Shown here piece after piece: positions 26,112-35,791 of a DNA stretch of 64,000 nt (its first letter is position 1; each line of letters begins with the position of its first letter). This DNA comes from Hyphomicrobiales bacterium (GTDB lineage: Bacteria > Pseudomonadota > Alphaproteobacteria > Rhizobiales > Rhizobiaceae), in NCBI GenBank assembly GCA_900472575.1, contig UCIV01000008.1:1-64000 (forward strand). Direction: 5' to 3'. Under the pieces are notes generated by a model. It searched no databases. It was not told where the DNA came from and saw nothing but the letters and a program-made list of their open reading frames with translations. A program made the translations under genes and the position numbers.

Positions 26112-29100
26112 TCACTGGAATTCGAAGATCTGGCGGAACACGCCGGGGGCTATGAGCGAAAGTGGGTTTATCGTCAGTCGCGGCTTGTCGAACGCACCTT
26201 CGAGCTTGAAGGTGATGCCCAGAAGGCCGCGATCCCGGCCATTTCCAAGGATCGCGCCAATCAGCGGAAGTTCGCCGAAAAGCCTGTTCAAGCCGTAAGC
26301 AGGCATGAACGTACCGGTCATCTCCATATTGCCGTTGGCGTCCCGCAACTTGCCCTGGAAAGTGGCACCGATCTGTTCTCCGCGCACAACGCCATTGGCG
26401 ACGGATAGCGCGCCGTCGCGATAGACCAATGCAGCGAAGCCGCGCTGGAAACGTGCCGAACTGACGTCAATATCCTTTTTCACCGCGGAGTTGAGGCTCT
26501 GGCCATCTTCGCCGACTGGTGTCGACACGAGGGACTGCAGGCGCTCTTCGTTGCGCAGCTGGAAATTGCGGATGTCCAGCGAGCCAACCCAATCGCTTCC
26601 TCGCGCTTTCAGTTTCAGATTAAGCAATCCCGCGCTCATGTTGTCATAGAGGTCGGCAAAGCGTGCTACCGAACCTGCATCGCCGCTCGTGACCGAGATG
26701 GTATCGCCGCGGGCCATCTGGCTGACGAGTGCTTGTCCGCTTCCTGTTATGGCGCTCAAATCAGCACGGACGATGTTTGAGCCCCGTGAGGAGAAATTCA
26801 ATGCGACATTCGAAAGCTGCTCGTCGTTGAAACCGACGACGCGATCAACCTGTGCGCGCAGGATTGTGCTGCTGCCCTCATTGCTGCCGGCCGCTGCATT
26901 GCCATTGTTGGCGCGCATCATGGTGATGATTGGCCGCATGTCTACGGCGTTTCCGCCGATCGAGATTTCGTAGGCACCTTTCGAACGCTTGACGCTAAGG
27001 CTGTAATTATCAGCCGGCGACAGCTGCACGTGGGAGAACGATGCCGTCGTCAAGGCCCCATCGGCCAGTTGCACGTCGCCCCTCACGCCAAAACTCTCAC
27101 CGGTGAGCTGAAAGCCGCTTAAGGTCGTCTGCTTTCCGGCATCACTGGATACCTCGAACTGGGCCTTGGCGCCGATGCCGCTACCCTTGGTCCAGCCAAT
27201 CCATGGCACAGTTAGCTCGGCGCGGCTGAGATCGAGCGTAACTGCCTGATGCTTTTCATCGATGCGCGTGAGTTCGGCAACGATCTGGCCCTCTACCATG
27301 TCCGAGAGGCCGGGCACGAGCTTATCGCGCTGGGCATTATTGAGCGTCGCCTTGATAACGCGCTCGCGCTTTACGCCAGAGTTCTGATCGACAGGTTCGG
27401 TAACGGCGAATTCGGCGGGAATGTCGTCCACGGTTCCGTTCGCGGTCAGTTTTGCAGACTGGTTGTCTACGGTCAAAAGCCCGGTCAGTGCGCCGATCTT
27501 GTGCCCTTCCATCTGTGTCGCGAGATTAACTCCATCAAGGCGGATTTGGGCATTCCAGGTCGGTTTGGGCGGATTATGATCCGAGATCAGTCCGAAACGA
27601 GCATGAATATCTGCCTTGGCATTTCCCGAAAAATCTTCAGGCTTGAAGCTGGTGCCCTTCAAGGCATTCATCGGCTTGAAGTTGGCAAGCTCGGTGATCG
27701 CGTCTGCCTGTCCAGAAATCTTCAGCGTTAGATCTGCCATCAATGGCTTGGCATATGTTGACGGGATGGCGAAGCGGCCGCTCTCGACGGTGACGACCCG
27801 ACCGGAAGGCGCATAGGATGCCGCCTTGCTGACATCGACGAGCATCTCCTGGCCTTTCAGCGAGAATTTTCCCGCAAGATCGCGCAGAGGCGGGACTTCA
27901 CCCGGCAGGTTGAGACGTGTGTCGGTAACCCCGAATCCGATCTGCAATTCGTTCGCATCGAGCTCCATGGGAATACCCGGACCCTTCATGCGCCCCGCGG
28001 GGATGAAGACAGCGATCGTGCCATTCGTGACGTTACCGCCAAACATATTCGCCATAACCCAGTCGCGCGGCTTGCGCGCCATCCAGAAGGGCCAGAGCTG
28101 TTTTACGCCCGTCACCTGCATCTGGGGGATCTGGCCCCCAAAGCTGATCTCGGGAGACTGTTTGCCAAAGCGGACCTTGAGGGCGGCGGCCATATGACCG
28201 AGTGGACTTGCCACCGTCATCTCGTCGAATTCAAGCTGGCGGTCGGCAGACAGATAACGCCCGGTTGCCTTAAGGTCGAAATCGGCCGGCTGTTCTCCCT
28301 GAGAAGCGCCGATCGCTCTACCTCCGCGAACGAGGAGATCGAGGCCGAAGCCGAAACGTCTATCGCCCTCATTCAAGCGGTTAAGATCTATAACCGCACC
28401 AGTGAACGGCACGACAGTCGGACCGAAACTTGCCTCCGAATTCATGATTTCGATCGAGTTTTTGGCGAAGTCATAGGCGACATTGATGGTGGCGCCGCTG
28501 AATGTCTGCTGGATGCCATCGAAGTAGAAATTGCCCGGCGAATTGGTCAGGGTTGCCGTCATCGCCGGCTTTTGGGCGTCACCGCGGGAGCGCTCTGCGG
28601 ACATGTCGAAATCGACTGAGCTCTCGAGGCCTTCACGCGGCTGACCATCTTCTGTTCGCTGCAACAGGAATGGGGTTACCTCCAGCCCGGACAGGCGCGC
28701 GGACAGGGCGGCTGTTACGCCATCGACCGTCTTTGATGCGGCCGTGAGCTTCGCTTCCCGGTCGTTGATGCTGACGGTGCCGTCAATACCGATCTCGCCC
28801 GTTGCATTGCGCGCAAGCTCGAGATCGTTGACCTTGACGACCGTTGGTTTGCGGCCGGGGGCTGCCGGAAGGACGATCTCGATGCCTGCGAGGCGGATGG
28901 AGGCGGTACCCGTTCGCTCGATCAGGCCCCGTGCCTCATCGAGCCTCTGGAATGCTTGCTCAAGCAGCTGCGGAACCGCGTCGACCCGAACCTTGGCGAG
29001 CGCGATTGGGTCGCCTTCCGGCAGCTGCGCCGTTTCGAGGCGGATCGACTGCGCCGATATGCTGTTGATCGATATGCGCCCCCCGAGCAGCGCGAGTGGA

Positions 29101-29513
29101 TCCACGGCCATTCGCAGGGCGCCTGCACGGCTCAAGTGCTGACCGGTTGCGCGTTCAACGATGTCGACGTCGCGTGCTTCGATCGCCAGACGGAAATCCG
29201 AATCAAAACGGATCGCCGCGGAGCCGACGTTGGAAACGTAGCGGGGACCGATCGCATTGTTCAGGGCAGACTGAGCGCGGCTGGTCAGCGTACCGTCGAC
29301 TATGCCACCTTCGATGGCAAACACAGCGCTGCCGATGGCGACCATAATCAAGACGGCGAAAAGCACTATGGACTTGCAGAAACGCCAGGTTCTCGTGCTG
29401 TGCGGAGGGCAGTGAACGATGATAGGGTCTTCAGCCTGAGCGGACGGAAGCTCATGCAGCGGGACAATGTCCTTCCTGCTGAAATCGATCTTCTCGCCAC
29501 GTATTTCCGCCAT
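26112..29513 (-). CDS. DUF3971/AsmA-like giant envelope protein (YhdP type)
   Basis: A 1133-residue protein with one N-terminal membrane helix (about residues 46-70, SIVLFAVLIMVAIGSAVFAIEGG) and a very long beta-rich periplasmic part. The DUF3971 region is in the middle and an AsmA-like C-terminal domain ends LPLIGAILGNGRDRGLLGITFKLEG. AsmA-superfamily proteins are thought to form hydrophobic grooves that bridge inner and outer membranes and move phospholipids. An Mla-type lipid system lies 22 kb away. Divergent from the bcp-like gene. Confidence 0.85.
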   Translation of the reverse strand: MAEIRGEKIDFSRKDIVPLHELPSAQAEDPIIVHCPPHSTRTWRFCKSIVLFAVLIMVAIGSAVFAIEGGIVDGTLTSRAQSALNNAIGPRYVSNVGSAAIRFDSDFRLAIEARDVDIVERATGQHLSRAGALRMAVDPLALLGGRISINSISAQSIRLETAQLPEGDPIALAKVRVDAVPQLLEQAFQRLDEARGLIERTGTASIRLAGIEIVLPAAPGRKPTVVKVNDLELARNATGEIGIDGTVSINDREAKLTAASKTVDGVTAALSARLSGLEVTPFLLQRTEDGQPREGLESSVDFDMSAERSRGDAQKPAMTATLTNSPGNFYFDGIQQTFSGATINVAYDFAKNSIEIMNSEASFGPTVVPFTGAVIDLNRLNEGDRRFGFGLDLLVRGGRAIGASQGEQPADFDLKATGRYLSADRQLEFDEMTVASPLGHMAAALKVRFGKQSPEISFGGQIPQMQVTGVKQLWPFWMARKPRDWVMANMFGGNVTNGTIAVFIPAGRMKGPGIPMELDANELQIGFGVTDTRLNLPGEVPPLRDLAGKFSLKGQEMLVDVSKAASYAPSGRVVTVESGRFAIPSTYAKPLMADLTLKISGQADAITELANFKPMNALKGTSFKPEDFSGNAKADIHARFGLISDHNPPKPTWNAQIRLDGVNLATQMEGHKIGALTGLLTVDNQSAKLTANGTVDDIPAEFAVTEPVDQNSGVKRERVIKATLNNAQRDKLVPGLSDMVEGQIVAELTRIDEKHQAVTLDLSRAELTVPWIGWTKGSGIGAKAQFEVSSDAGKQTTLSGFQLTGESFGVRGDVQLADGALTTASFSHVQLSPADNYSLSVKRSKGAYEISIGGNAVDMRPIITMMRANNGNAAAGSNEGSSTILRAQVDRVVGFNDEQLSNVALNFSSRGSNIVRADLSAITGSGQALVSQMARGDTISVTSGDAGSVARFADLYDNMSAGLLNLKLKARGSDWVGSLDIRNFQLRNEERLQSLVSTPVGEDGQSLNSAVKKDIDVSSARFQRGFAALVYRDGALSVANGVVRGEQIGATFQGKLRDANGNMEMTGTFMPAYGLNRLFGELPLIGAILGNGRDRGLLGITFKLEGAFDKPRLTINPLSLIAPGVFRQIFEFQ

Positions 29514-29625
29514 TCAGTGAAGAACTCGTTCTTTTCACATCCAAGCTGATCTGGACGCCTCTTCGGGCTGTATATACCCATGGCCGCAACATTCACTCAA
29601 GATGCTGGCAAAAGAAAGGAAAACC

Positions 29626-30093
29626 ATGGCGAACCTGAATATCGGCGACGACGCACCGGATTTCACGCTGCCCGGAAATGGCGCCCAGACCATTTCTCTG
29701 GCGAGTTTTCGCGGCAAGCGGCTGGTGCTCTATTTTTACCCCAAGGATGACACAACGGCCTGCACGACCGAAGCGATCTCGTTTTCGCAACTCCTGCCAG
29801 AGTTCGACAAAGCTGGCGCGGCGATTGTCGGGGTGTCCGCCGACAGCGTGAAGAAGCATGACAATTTTGTCAGCAAACGCGAATTGACCATCGCGTTGGG
29901 ATCCGACGAGGACACGGCGGTCTCGCAGGCTTATGGCGTGTGGAAAGAGAAGAGCATGTACGGAAAGACGTATATGGGGATCGAACGTACAACCTTCCTG
30001 ATCGATCCTGCAGGCAAGGTTGCCCGGATCTGGCCGAAGGTGAAAGTTGCCGGCCACGCAGAAGAGGTTCTCGCGGCAGTGAAGGCGTTATAA
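29626..30093 (+). CDS. bcp: Thiol peroxidase, Bcp/PrxQ peroxiredoxin
   Basis: A 155-residue peroxiredoxin that reduces peroxides with electrons from thioredoxin. The peroxidatic cysteine is Cys46 in YPKDDTTACTTEA; the more usual form has Gly-Cys where this has Ala-Cys. A second cysteine five residues on, as in many Bcp proteins, is not seen, so this one may be of the 1-Cys type. GIERTTFLIDPAGKVARIW is the typical C-terminal strand. Start at 29626 has AAAGGA upstream. Confidence 0.93.
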   Translation: MANLNIGDDAPDFTLPGNGAQTISLASFRGKRLVLYFYPKDDTTACTTEAISFSQLLPEFDKAGAAIVGVSADSVKKHDNFVSKRELTIALGSDEDTAVSQAYGVWKEKSMYGKTYMGIERTTFLIDPAGKVARIWPKVKVAGHAEEVLAAVKAL

Positions 30094-30097
30094 CGCA

Positions 30098-30129
30098 AAT
30101 TGGCCCGGCAAAAACTTGCCGGGCCAATT
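30098..30129. terminator. Bidirectional terminator between bcp and the TerC gene
   Basis: A perfect 13-bp stem (30098-30110 with 30117-30129) starting AATT, with a 6-base loop, between convergent genes and 4 bp after the bcp stop. Confidence 0.8.
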
Positions 30130-30145
30130 CTGTCAGGCGACGTGT

Positions 30146-30784
30146 TCAGGCGCCGGAAACGTAGCTGTAGACCATCGGCAGAACCTCGTCGAAACCGTGG
30201 TAAATCATGCTCAGGGCCACGTAGACGATGATGATCAGGCCGAGATAGGCGATCCAGCGGTAACGGGAGAGAAGCTTTGCGACAAAATTCGCGGCGACGC
30301 CCATCAGCGCGATCGACACGATCAGGCCGATGACCAGGACCGTGGAATGGCCCTGTGCAGCGCCCGCCACAGCGAGGACGTTATCCAGCGACATCGAGAC
30401 GTCGGCGAGCACGATCTGCATGGCTGCCTGGAAAAATGTCTTTTCCGGCGCGCGCGATGCGGCTCCATCTGCGGTTTCGGGAGAGCCGTCGTTACGCGCA
30501 ACGCGAAGTTCCGACCACATCTTCCAGCACACCCAACCGAGGAGAAGGCCGCCGATGAGCTGCAGCCCCGGAATGCCGAGCAGATATGTGGTGATGACCG
30601 CGAAGATGAGCCGCAAGACGGTGGCAGCGATAATGCCGAAGAGAATAGCCTTTTGCCGCAGATGCGCAGGAAGCCCGGCGGCGGCAAGCCCGATAACGAT
30701 TGCGTTGTCACCGGAAAGAACAAGATTGATCGCGATGACTTCTAGTAGCGCCATGAATCCGGCGGCCGTGAACAGTTCCATCAT
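30146..30784 (-). CDS. TerC-family integral membrane protein (YjbE-like)
   Basis: A 212-residue protein with seven or so membrane helices and the TerC signatures LSGDNAIVIGLAAAGLP in helix 1 and DVSMSLDNVLAVAGAAQG in the second half, each with the conserved Asp-Asn pair. Family members export manganese or are linked to metal and tellurite stress. I looked for a manganese (yybP-ykoY) riboswitch upstream and did not see its core. Two adjacent ATG codons are possible starts. Confidence 0.9.
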   Translation of the reverse strand: MMELFTAAGFMALLEVIAINLVLSGDNAIVIGLAAAGLPAHLRQKAILFGIIAATVLRLIFAVITTYLLGIPGLQLIGGLLLGWVCWKMWSELRVARNDGSPETADGAASRAPEKTFFQAAMQIVLADVSMSLDNVLAVAGAAQGHSTVLVIGLIVSIALMGVAANFVAKLLSRYRWIAYLGLIIIVYVALSMIYHGFDEVLPMVYSYVSGA

Positions 30785-31528
30785 GAGGCGTTACCTTTTA
30801 TGCCCGTTATCGTTTTGACATGAGATTGCAGCAGGAGTGTCGGATGGGCTCCCGGCAAGCGAATAGCGAGTGCTCGTCAACGATATCGGCAATTATTCGC
30901 CTAATGAGGGCATGGCAAGCGCATTACCCGTCGCACCTTAGGGTGATTTATGCTCAGGTTTCCAATGGCTAATTCTTCTTATGGTTGTGATGATCGGAGT
31001 CGGCGCGCGTTTTCCCTATCCAGATAACGTGCTGGTTGCCGATCTGCTTTTTTGATCATGGAGCTACCCTTTCTGTCGGCTCGGATATTTCGAATTTTCG
31101 ATGTGAAGATTTCATAATTTGTCGCACTTTAGAGCCGTAAGAGGAGGCGGAGGGGGCTTAACTGTCGTTTTTGTCATCATTCACGGCAGGCCGATGATTC
31201 GATTTGTAACCTTCGCTTTCCCGGACAAGCTTGCTGATGATGTGCCGACGCTGCGTGGTGCTAACGAACCCGAGATTTTTTGGCGGCCAAACGAGTGTCT
31301 GCATCAACTCCAGTGGCTTGCTGCCTGCCGCCCGCGACTATAATTTTGTCCCAAAGCCCTCCCGGTTAAGTCAATTTTTCCGGTTCCTTCACGGGACGAT
31401 GGGGTAACAATCATCCCGGAAACGAGGTGTCAGGGCTACAACAGCATCTCACTCTTGCGGATGGTTGTTGAAAGGGTAGGTCGGGTGATATGTCCTGTCC
31501 TTGCGGAGATTTGTAACTGGATAATTGA
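30785..31528. other. 744-bp region without a recognisable gene
   Basis: No ORF here has a credible ribosome site or recognisable protein. The region holds the TerC and FMN reductase promoters. A TATAAT at 31339-31344 with CTTGCT at 31317 is a possible rightward promoter, with a short spacer. A broken hairpin is seen around 31390-31420 (GGGACGATG against AATCATCCC). Nothing else is apparent. Confidence 0.5.
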
Positions 31529-32083
31529 ATGACGCAGTTGAAACTTGTTGGGTTCTCGGGAAGTTACGGTCGGCCGTCCAAGACATCTGCACTTGTGGAG
31601 TATATCGCCGACCTTGCTTGCGATCGGTACAATCTCACCAGATCCGTCTTCGATCTTACGGATGTCGGGGATACGCTGGGTCTGGCTAAATCACAGAATG
31701 ATCTCGACGCAGATGCCGCGGCTGTTCTCAAGGCGGTCGTCGAGTCTGACCTGCTTGTCATCGGTTCGCCGACATACAAGGGCAGCTATCCCGGGATGTT
31801 CAAACATTTCATAGATCTGATCGATCCCGAGCAATTGCGCGGCAAGCCTGTTCTCATTGCTGCCACGGGTGGTGGTGAGCGGCATGCACTGATGGTCGAA
31901 CATCAACTGCGCCCGTTGTTCGGATTTTTCATGGCGCATACGATCCCAACGGCGATCTATGCATCCAACCGGGATTTTTCCGGTCATGAGATCGTCTCCT
32001 CCGCGCTGCTGGAACGGGTCGGTTTTGCTATCGACGAACTCGCGGCCTTCGTTTCCCGTAAGAACGGGCCGATAGGCGATTAG
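31529..32083 (+). CDS. NADPH-dependent FMN reductase (SsuE/MsuE-like)
   Basis: A 184-residue flavodoxin-fold protein. It opens LKLVGFSGSYGRPSKTSALVEY (phosphate-binding loop), followed by the flavin-contact segment VIGSPTYKGSYPGMFKHFIDLI and ATGGGERHALMVEHQLRPLF. Reductases of this type pass reduced FMN to partner monooxygenases such as those for alkanesulfonates. No monooxygenase gene is nearby; the next gene, UPF0303, follows 57 bp downstream and may be co-transcribed. Confidence 0.88.
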   Translation: MTQLKLVGFSGSYGRPSKTSALVEYIADLACDRYNLTRSVFDLTDVGDTLGLAKSQNDLDADAAAVLKAVVESDLLVIGSPTYKGSYPGMFKHFIDLIDPEQLRGKPVLIAATGGGERHALMVEHQLRPLFGFFMAHTIPTAIYASNRDFSGHEIVSSALLERVGFAIDELAAFVSRKNGPIGD

Positions 32084-32140
32084 CTCTGCACCAGAGCGCT
32101 ATTCGACCCTATTTATCAGGCAGGTCAGGGAGGGAAAGAA

Positions 32141-32635
32141 ATGTCAGTGGAAAACGACATAAAGGCAATCGCCGAGCAGGAAAGACTGCTGGTGTTCGAC
32201 AGGTTCGATTGTGATGCCGGCTGGAGGCTTGGGGAGCGGTTGAGGCTTGTCGCAAGCGAACGTGCTCTGCCGGTTGCGATCGATGTCACGCTGCATGCCA
32301 TGCCCCTGTTTTATAGCGCCCTGGCGGGATCGACTGCCGACAATGCACGCTGGATACGCCGCAAGCGAAATGTCGCGTTGCATTTTCTCCGTTCGAGCTA
32401 CTCTGTCGGACGCAAGCTCGAGCTGCAGGGGGCGACCCTGGAAGACAAGTTCAGTCTCTCAGATGCGGATTATGCCGCCCATGGGGGGAGTTTTCCGATT
32501 ACCGTTGCCGGTACCGGTTGTATTGGCGCGGTAACTGTCTCGGGCTTGCCGCAACGGGAGGATCATAATCTCGTGGTCGAGGTTCTCGCCGAGATACTGG
32601 GTCACGATGCGTTGAAAATCGCGCTTGCGGCCTGA
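32141..32635 (+). CDS. UPF0303 family protein (heme-degrading-domain-like)
   Basis: A 164-residue protein matching UPF0303: DRFDCDAGWRLGERLR, the central WIRRKRNVALHFLRSSYSVGRKLE, and GGSFPITVAGTGCIGAVTVSGLPQREDHNLVVE. The fold is related to the GlcG/HbpS group, members of which bind heme or cobalamin, but the function of UPF0303 is not established. Strong AGGGAGGG ribosome site. Downstream of an FMN reductase. Confidence 0.88.
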   Translation: MSVENDIKAIAEQERLLVFDRFDCDAGWRLGERLRLVASERALPVAIDVTLHAMPLFYSALAGSTADNARWIRRKRNVALHFLRSSYSVGRKLELQGATLEDKFSLSDADYAAHGGSFPITVAGTGCIGAVTVSGLPQREDHNLVVEVLAEILGHDALKIALAA

Positions 32636-32644
32636 AAGGCCTCT

Positions 32645-32668
32645 GTCGGCCGGGTAATGCCGGCCGAC
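32645..32668. terminator. Hairpin between UPF0303 and glsB-like genes
   Basis: A perfect 9-bp GC stem (32645-32653 with 32660-32668), loop GTAATG, between convergent genes. There is no clear T-tract. Confidence 0.55.
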
Positions 32669-32684
32669 ATGGCGATTGCGTTTC

Positions 32685-32936
32685 TCAGCGTCTGAAGACG
32701 CGGGCAATGGCGATCAGAATGCAGGCGCCGATAAAGCCGGCGATCAGATATCCGATCCATCCGCCCAGGACGACGCCGAACACGCTAAGGATGGCATTCG
32801 CAACAATTGCACCGACGATGCCCAGTATGATGTTCATGAAGATGCCCATGTCGCTCTTCATGAATTTTTCGGCGAGCCAGCCGGCGATGCCGCCGATGAT
32901 GATGGCTGCGATCCAGCCGATACCTGCGTCTTCCAT
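32685..32936 (-). CDS. GlsB/YeaQ/YmgE family stress-response membrane protein
   Basis: An 83-residue protein made of three membrane helices with glycine-rich motifs (IGWIAAIIIGGIAGWLAEKFMK, MNIILGIVGAIVANAIL, GWIGYLIAGFIGACILI), the transglycosylase-associated protein family. Members are induced by acid or general stress; molecular function is unclear. Start chosen at 32936 because the family begins there; the open frame continues about 90 codons upstream without family-like sequence. Confidence 0.9.
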   Translation of the reverse strand: MEDAGIGWIAAIIIGGIAGWLAEKFMKSDMGIFMNIILGIVGAIVANAILSVFGVVLGGWIGYLIAGFIGACILIAIARVFRR

Positions 32937-33095
32937 GTCCTTACCCTTTCCTAATCCTGTCCTTGGGATGCGGCAGGTAACGCGCCAAAATGTTCCAGAG
33001 TTCCCGTTCACTTTATTAGAAGGGCAACATTCCTTTTCTTCGCCTTGAACAGCCCCTATTTTGCCAGCCGATTCGGTTAGCAAGACGAGAGACCC

Positions 33096-35600
33096 GTGAC
33101 CCCATCCTTTTTCCTCAGACGCCTTTTCGGCAAAGCTTTTGATCGCCGCCACGGGCGCCTGCCGATTGTCCTGACCCTGTTGCTCGCCGTTTCTTCGATC
33201 TCTGTTCACAATGCAGCGGCTCAGTCTTCGCCTGAGGCGCAGTCATCGGTGCAGGCCCAAGGGGATCAGTCCACACCGACCGATGTCACGAGTGACTCCA
33301 TCAATATCGAGATGAAGGACAAGCTGGATGGCTTGAGGCAGCAGCTCAACGCGTTTCGCGAAAGCGTGCAAAGCACGCCGGATGACGATGCAAAGCTTGC
33401 GGACATAAGAGTGAAGGCGGAAGCGATCGTCGAGGAGATGCGCGTCGCTTCGGATGCGATGAAGGTGCGCGTCGAACAGATCCAGGGGCGCCTGACCAGC
33501 CTCGGGGAGCCGCCTGCCGCGGGTCAGCCGGCAGAAGCGCCGGCAGTCGCGGAGGAGAGAAGCAAACTGGAGAACGAGCGGTCTCAGCTCAACCTGATCG
33601 TCGATGATGCGGGCAGCCTGTCAAACAGCGCGACGCAACTCGCCAACATGATCACCAATCTGCGCCGAACGCTATTTGCGCAGACATTGTTCCGGCATAC
33701 GGAGTTGACGCCCGACGCTTTTGTCGATGCGGGCAATGCGTTCGTCACCGAAATGCGAAATTTTTATTCGACAATCGGAAGCTGGGGAAGTTTCGTCTTC
33801 AGGTTCAAGGCCTTTTCGCTGCTTGGTGCGATCGCACTCTCCGTCGGGGCGGCGTTCCTTTTCCTCGCTGGCGGATATCGGCTCTTCGGCCGTTTTCTTC
33901 AGCGCAGCAACAGCGATAACCCCGCTTATATCAAGCGCCTTTCCTATACGTTCTGGTCGACGGTCATGCACAGCATCACCTTCGCGGCATTTCTGGTAAC
34001 CTCCTATCTTTTCCTTGAAGGATTCAACGTGCTGCGCCCGGATGTGGCGCCCATGATCGCGACATTCTTCGGCTTTATCTGGTTCGTGCATTTCGTCTGG
34101 AAGCTGACCTATGCGGCGCTTGCTCCGCACGAGACGGGCTGGAGGCTGGTCAGGATCACGGACAGGGGCGCGCGCCTGCTCAGTCTGGCGATCATCGCCA
34201 TGGCGGTGACAAACGGACTGGACTACCTGTTGGGTGCCGTCAGCGTGGCGCTCGGTTCGCCGCTGGTGCTGACGATCGCAAAAAGCCTGATCGCCTCGGT
34301 CGTTATCGGTTTCATTCTTATCGCAATATCGTTCATCCGCCCGGTCATGGCCGAGGGCGAGGATGCTACGGGGCAGGGGCGTCCCTGGCCTCGTTATTTC
34401 TCGGTCACCTTGCGTGTCATGGGCGGGCTGCTGCTGTTATGCGTGATTGCGGGATATGTCGGGCTTGCGCGCTTCGCCTCAACGCAGATCGTTCTAACCG
34501 GAGCGGTGCTTGCGCTCATCTATATCGGTCTTCTGTCAGGCAAGGCGATTTCGAAGCGCGGCGCATTCAATGATACTGCCCTTGGACGGCGGCTGGTGGA
34601 GCGGCATCGCTTCGGTGACGTCGGGCTTGACCAGGCGGGGCTGCTGGTCGGTCTCGGAATCTACGCCATCGCGTTGGCGCTCGGCATTCCGCTGATCCTG
34701 ATTACCTGGGGTTTCCAGATCACGGATATCGAGTCCTGGGTCGTCAGCTTCTTCACGGAATTCCGGATCGGCAGCATCTCGATTTCGATCGTCGGCATAT
34801 TCGGCGGCTTGCTCCTGTTCGCGCTGGGCTACATCCTTACCCGTTGGGCGCAGAAATGGATCGACGGAAACGTTCTTGCCCGCAGCCATGTCGATATAGG
34901 CGTCCGGAACTCGGTAAAGACGGGTATCGGTTATCTGGGTGTCGGGCTCGCGGTAATCGTCGGCGTTTCGGCGGCCGGTATCAACCTTTCAAACCTCGCT
35001 CTCGTTGCTTCGGCGCTTTCCGTCGGTATCGGTTTCGGCTTGCAGAACATCGTGTCGAACTTCGTGTCCGGCCTGATCCTGCTGGTCGAACGACCTTTCA
35101 AGGTCGGTGACCATGTCGTGACGGGAACAACGGAAGGCATCGTGAAACGAATTTCCGTTCGCGCCACGGAAATCGAGACGTTTCGCCAGCAGGCTATCAT
35201 CGTTCCGAATTCCGACCTCATCAATGCGGCCGTGGGCAACTGGACGCTGAAGAACCGGATACAAAGATCCGAAATCAAGGTTTCGACCAGCTACGAAAGC
35301 GACCCGGAAAAGGTAATGGCGATTCTGCTGGATATCGTTTCGGAAGTGCCGGAGATCCTTCGGAATCCTGGGCCGCATGTCGAGTTTCTGGCATTTGGCG
35401 GATCGTCGCTGGATTTCGAACTGCGCTTCCATCTGGCCGACATGTCCGAAGGGCTGCGTATTCGCAACGCTATACGCATCGAGATATTAAAACGCTTCCG
35501 CGAGCAGGGCGTGGAGATACCGTTCCCTCGGTCGGAAGTCGTCTATCACCGCGGTCTTCCTATTCTTCCGGATGAGCCTGACGTACGGGGCGGAGCGTAA
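33096..35600 (+). CDS. MscS-type mechanosensitive channel with DUF3772 domain
   Basis: An 834-residue channel resembling MscK/DUF3772 proteins. It has a signal peptide (VLTLLLAVSSISVHNAAAQ), a helical periplasmic DUF3772 region (residues about 60-220), about eleven membrane helices, and a C-terminal MscS core whose pore helix reads NLALVASALSVGIGFGLQNIVSNFVSGLILLVE, followed by FKVGDHVV and the beta domain. It should release solutes on hypo-osmotic shock. Start codon is GTG (33096). Confidence 0.92.
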   Translation: MTPSFFLRRLFGKAFDRRHGRLPIVLTLLLAVSSISVHNAAAQSSPEAQSSVQAQGDQSTPTDVTSDSINIEMKDKLDGLRQQLNAFRESVQSTPDDDAKLADIRVKAEAIVEEMRVASDAMKVRVEQIQGRLTSLGEPPAAGQPAEAPAVAEERSKLENERSQLNLIVDDAGSLSNSATQLANMITNLRRTLFAQTLFRHTELTPDAFVDAGNAFVTEMRNFYSTIGSWGSFVFRFKAFSLLGAIALSVGAAFLFLAGGYRLFGRFLQRSNSDNPAYIKRLSYTFWSTVMHSITFAAFLVTSYLFLEGFNVLRPDVAPMIATFFGFIWFVHFVWKLTYAALAPHETGWRLVRITDRGARLLSLAIIAMAVTNGLDYLLGAVSVALGSPLVLTIAKSLIASVVIGFILIAISFIRPVMAEGEDATGQGRPWPRYFSVTLRVMGGLLLLCVIAGYVGLARFASTQIVLTGAVLALIYIGLLSGKAISKRGAFNDTALGRRLVERHRFGDVGLDQAGLLVGLGIYAIALALGIPLILITWGFQITDIESWVVSFFTEFRIGSISISIVGIFGGLLLFALGYILTRWAQKWIDGNVLARSHVDIGVRNSVKTGIGYLGVGLAVIVGVSAAGINLSNLALVASALSVGIGFGLQNIVSNFVSGLILLVERPFKVGDHVVTGTTEGIVKRISVRATEIETFRQQAIIVPNSDLINAAVGNWTLKNRIQRSEIKVSTSYESDPEKVMAILLDIVSEVPEILRNPGPHVEFLAFGGSSLDFELRFHLADMSEGLRIRNAIRIEILKRFREQGVEIPFPRSEVVYHRGLPILPDEPDVRGGA

Positions 35601-35688
35601 CGAGAGTTTGCTTTAACCACCGACTTTTCTTCCGGTTAAGCATACATCGCCATGATTCATTGACCTAATTGATAACGAGATCGTTCTC

Positions 35689-35717
35689 CCGGCTCGATTT
35701 GTTTTGAATTGAGCCGG
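35689..35717 (+). repeat. Inverted repeat in the promoter region of the tandem-receiver gene
   Basis: A 7-bp perfect arm (35689-35695 with 35711-35717), extendable to about 12 positions with two mismatches, lies between the MscS stop and the receiver gene. It could be a weak terminator or an operator. Confidence 0.35.
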
Positions 35718-35791
35718 CGAGTTAACCGTTCCGCAAATCACGCCGAATAAAACCGTGTTTAGGGGCATGATTTTATTTGTAAGGGTCGACA

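Noticed and set aside
30785..30960. Possible manganese (yybP-ykoY) riboswitch before the TerC gene
   Set aside because: TerC genes often have one, but I could not find the conserved core bases or paired arms here.
31119..31343. A 74-codon plus-strand frame in the 744-bp gap
   Set aside because: No ribosome site at a suitable distance, no recognisable sequence and an abrupt compositional change along its length.
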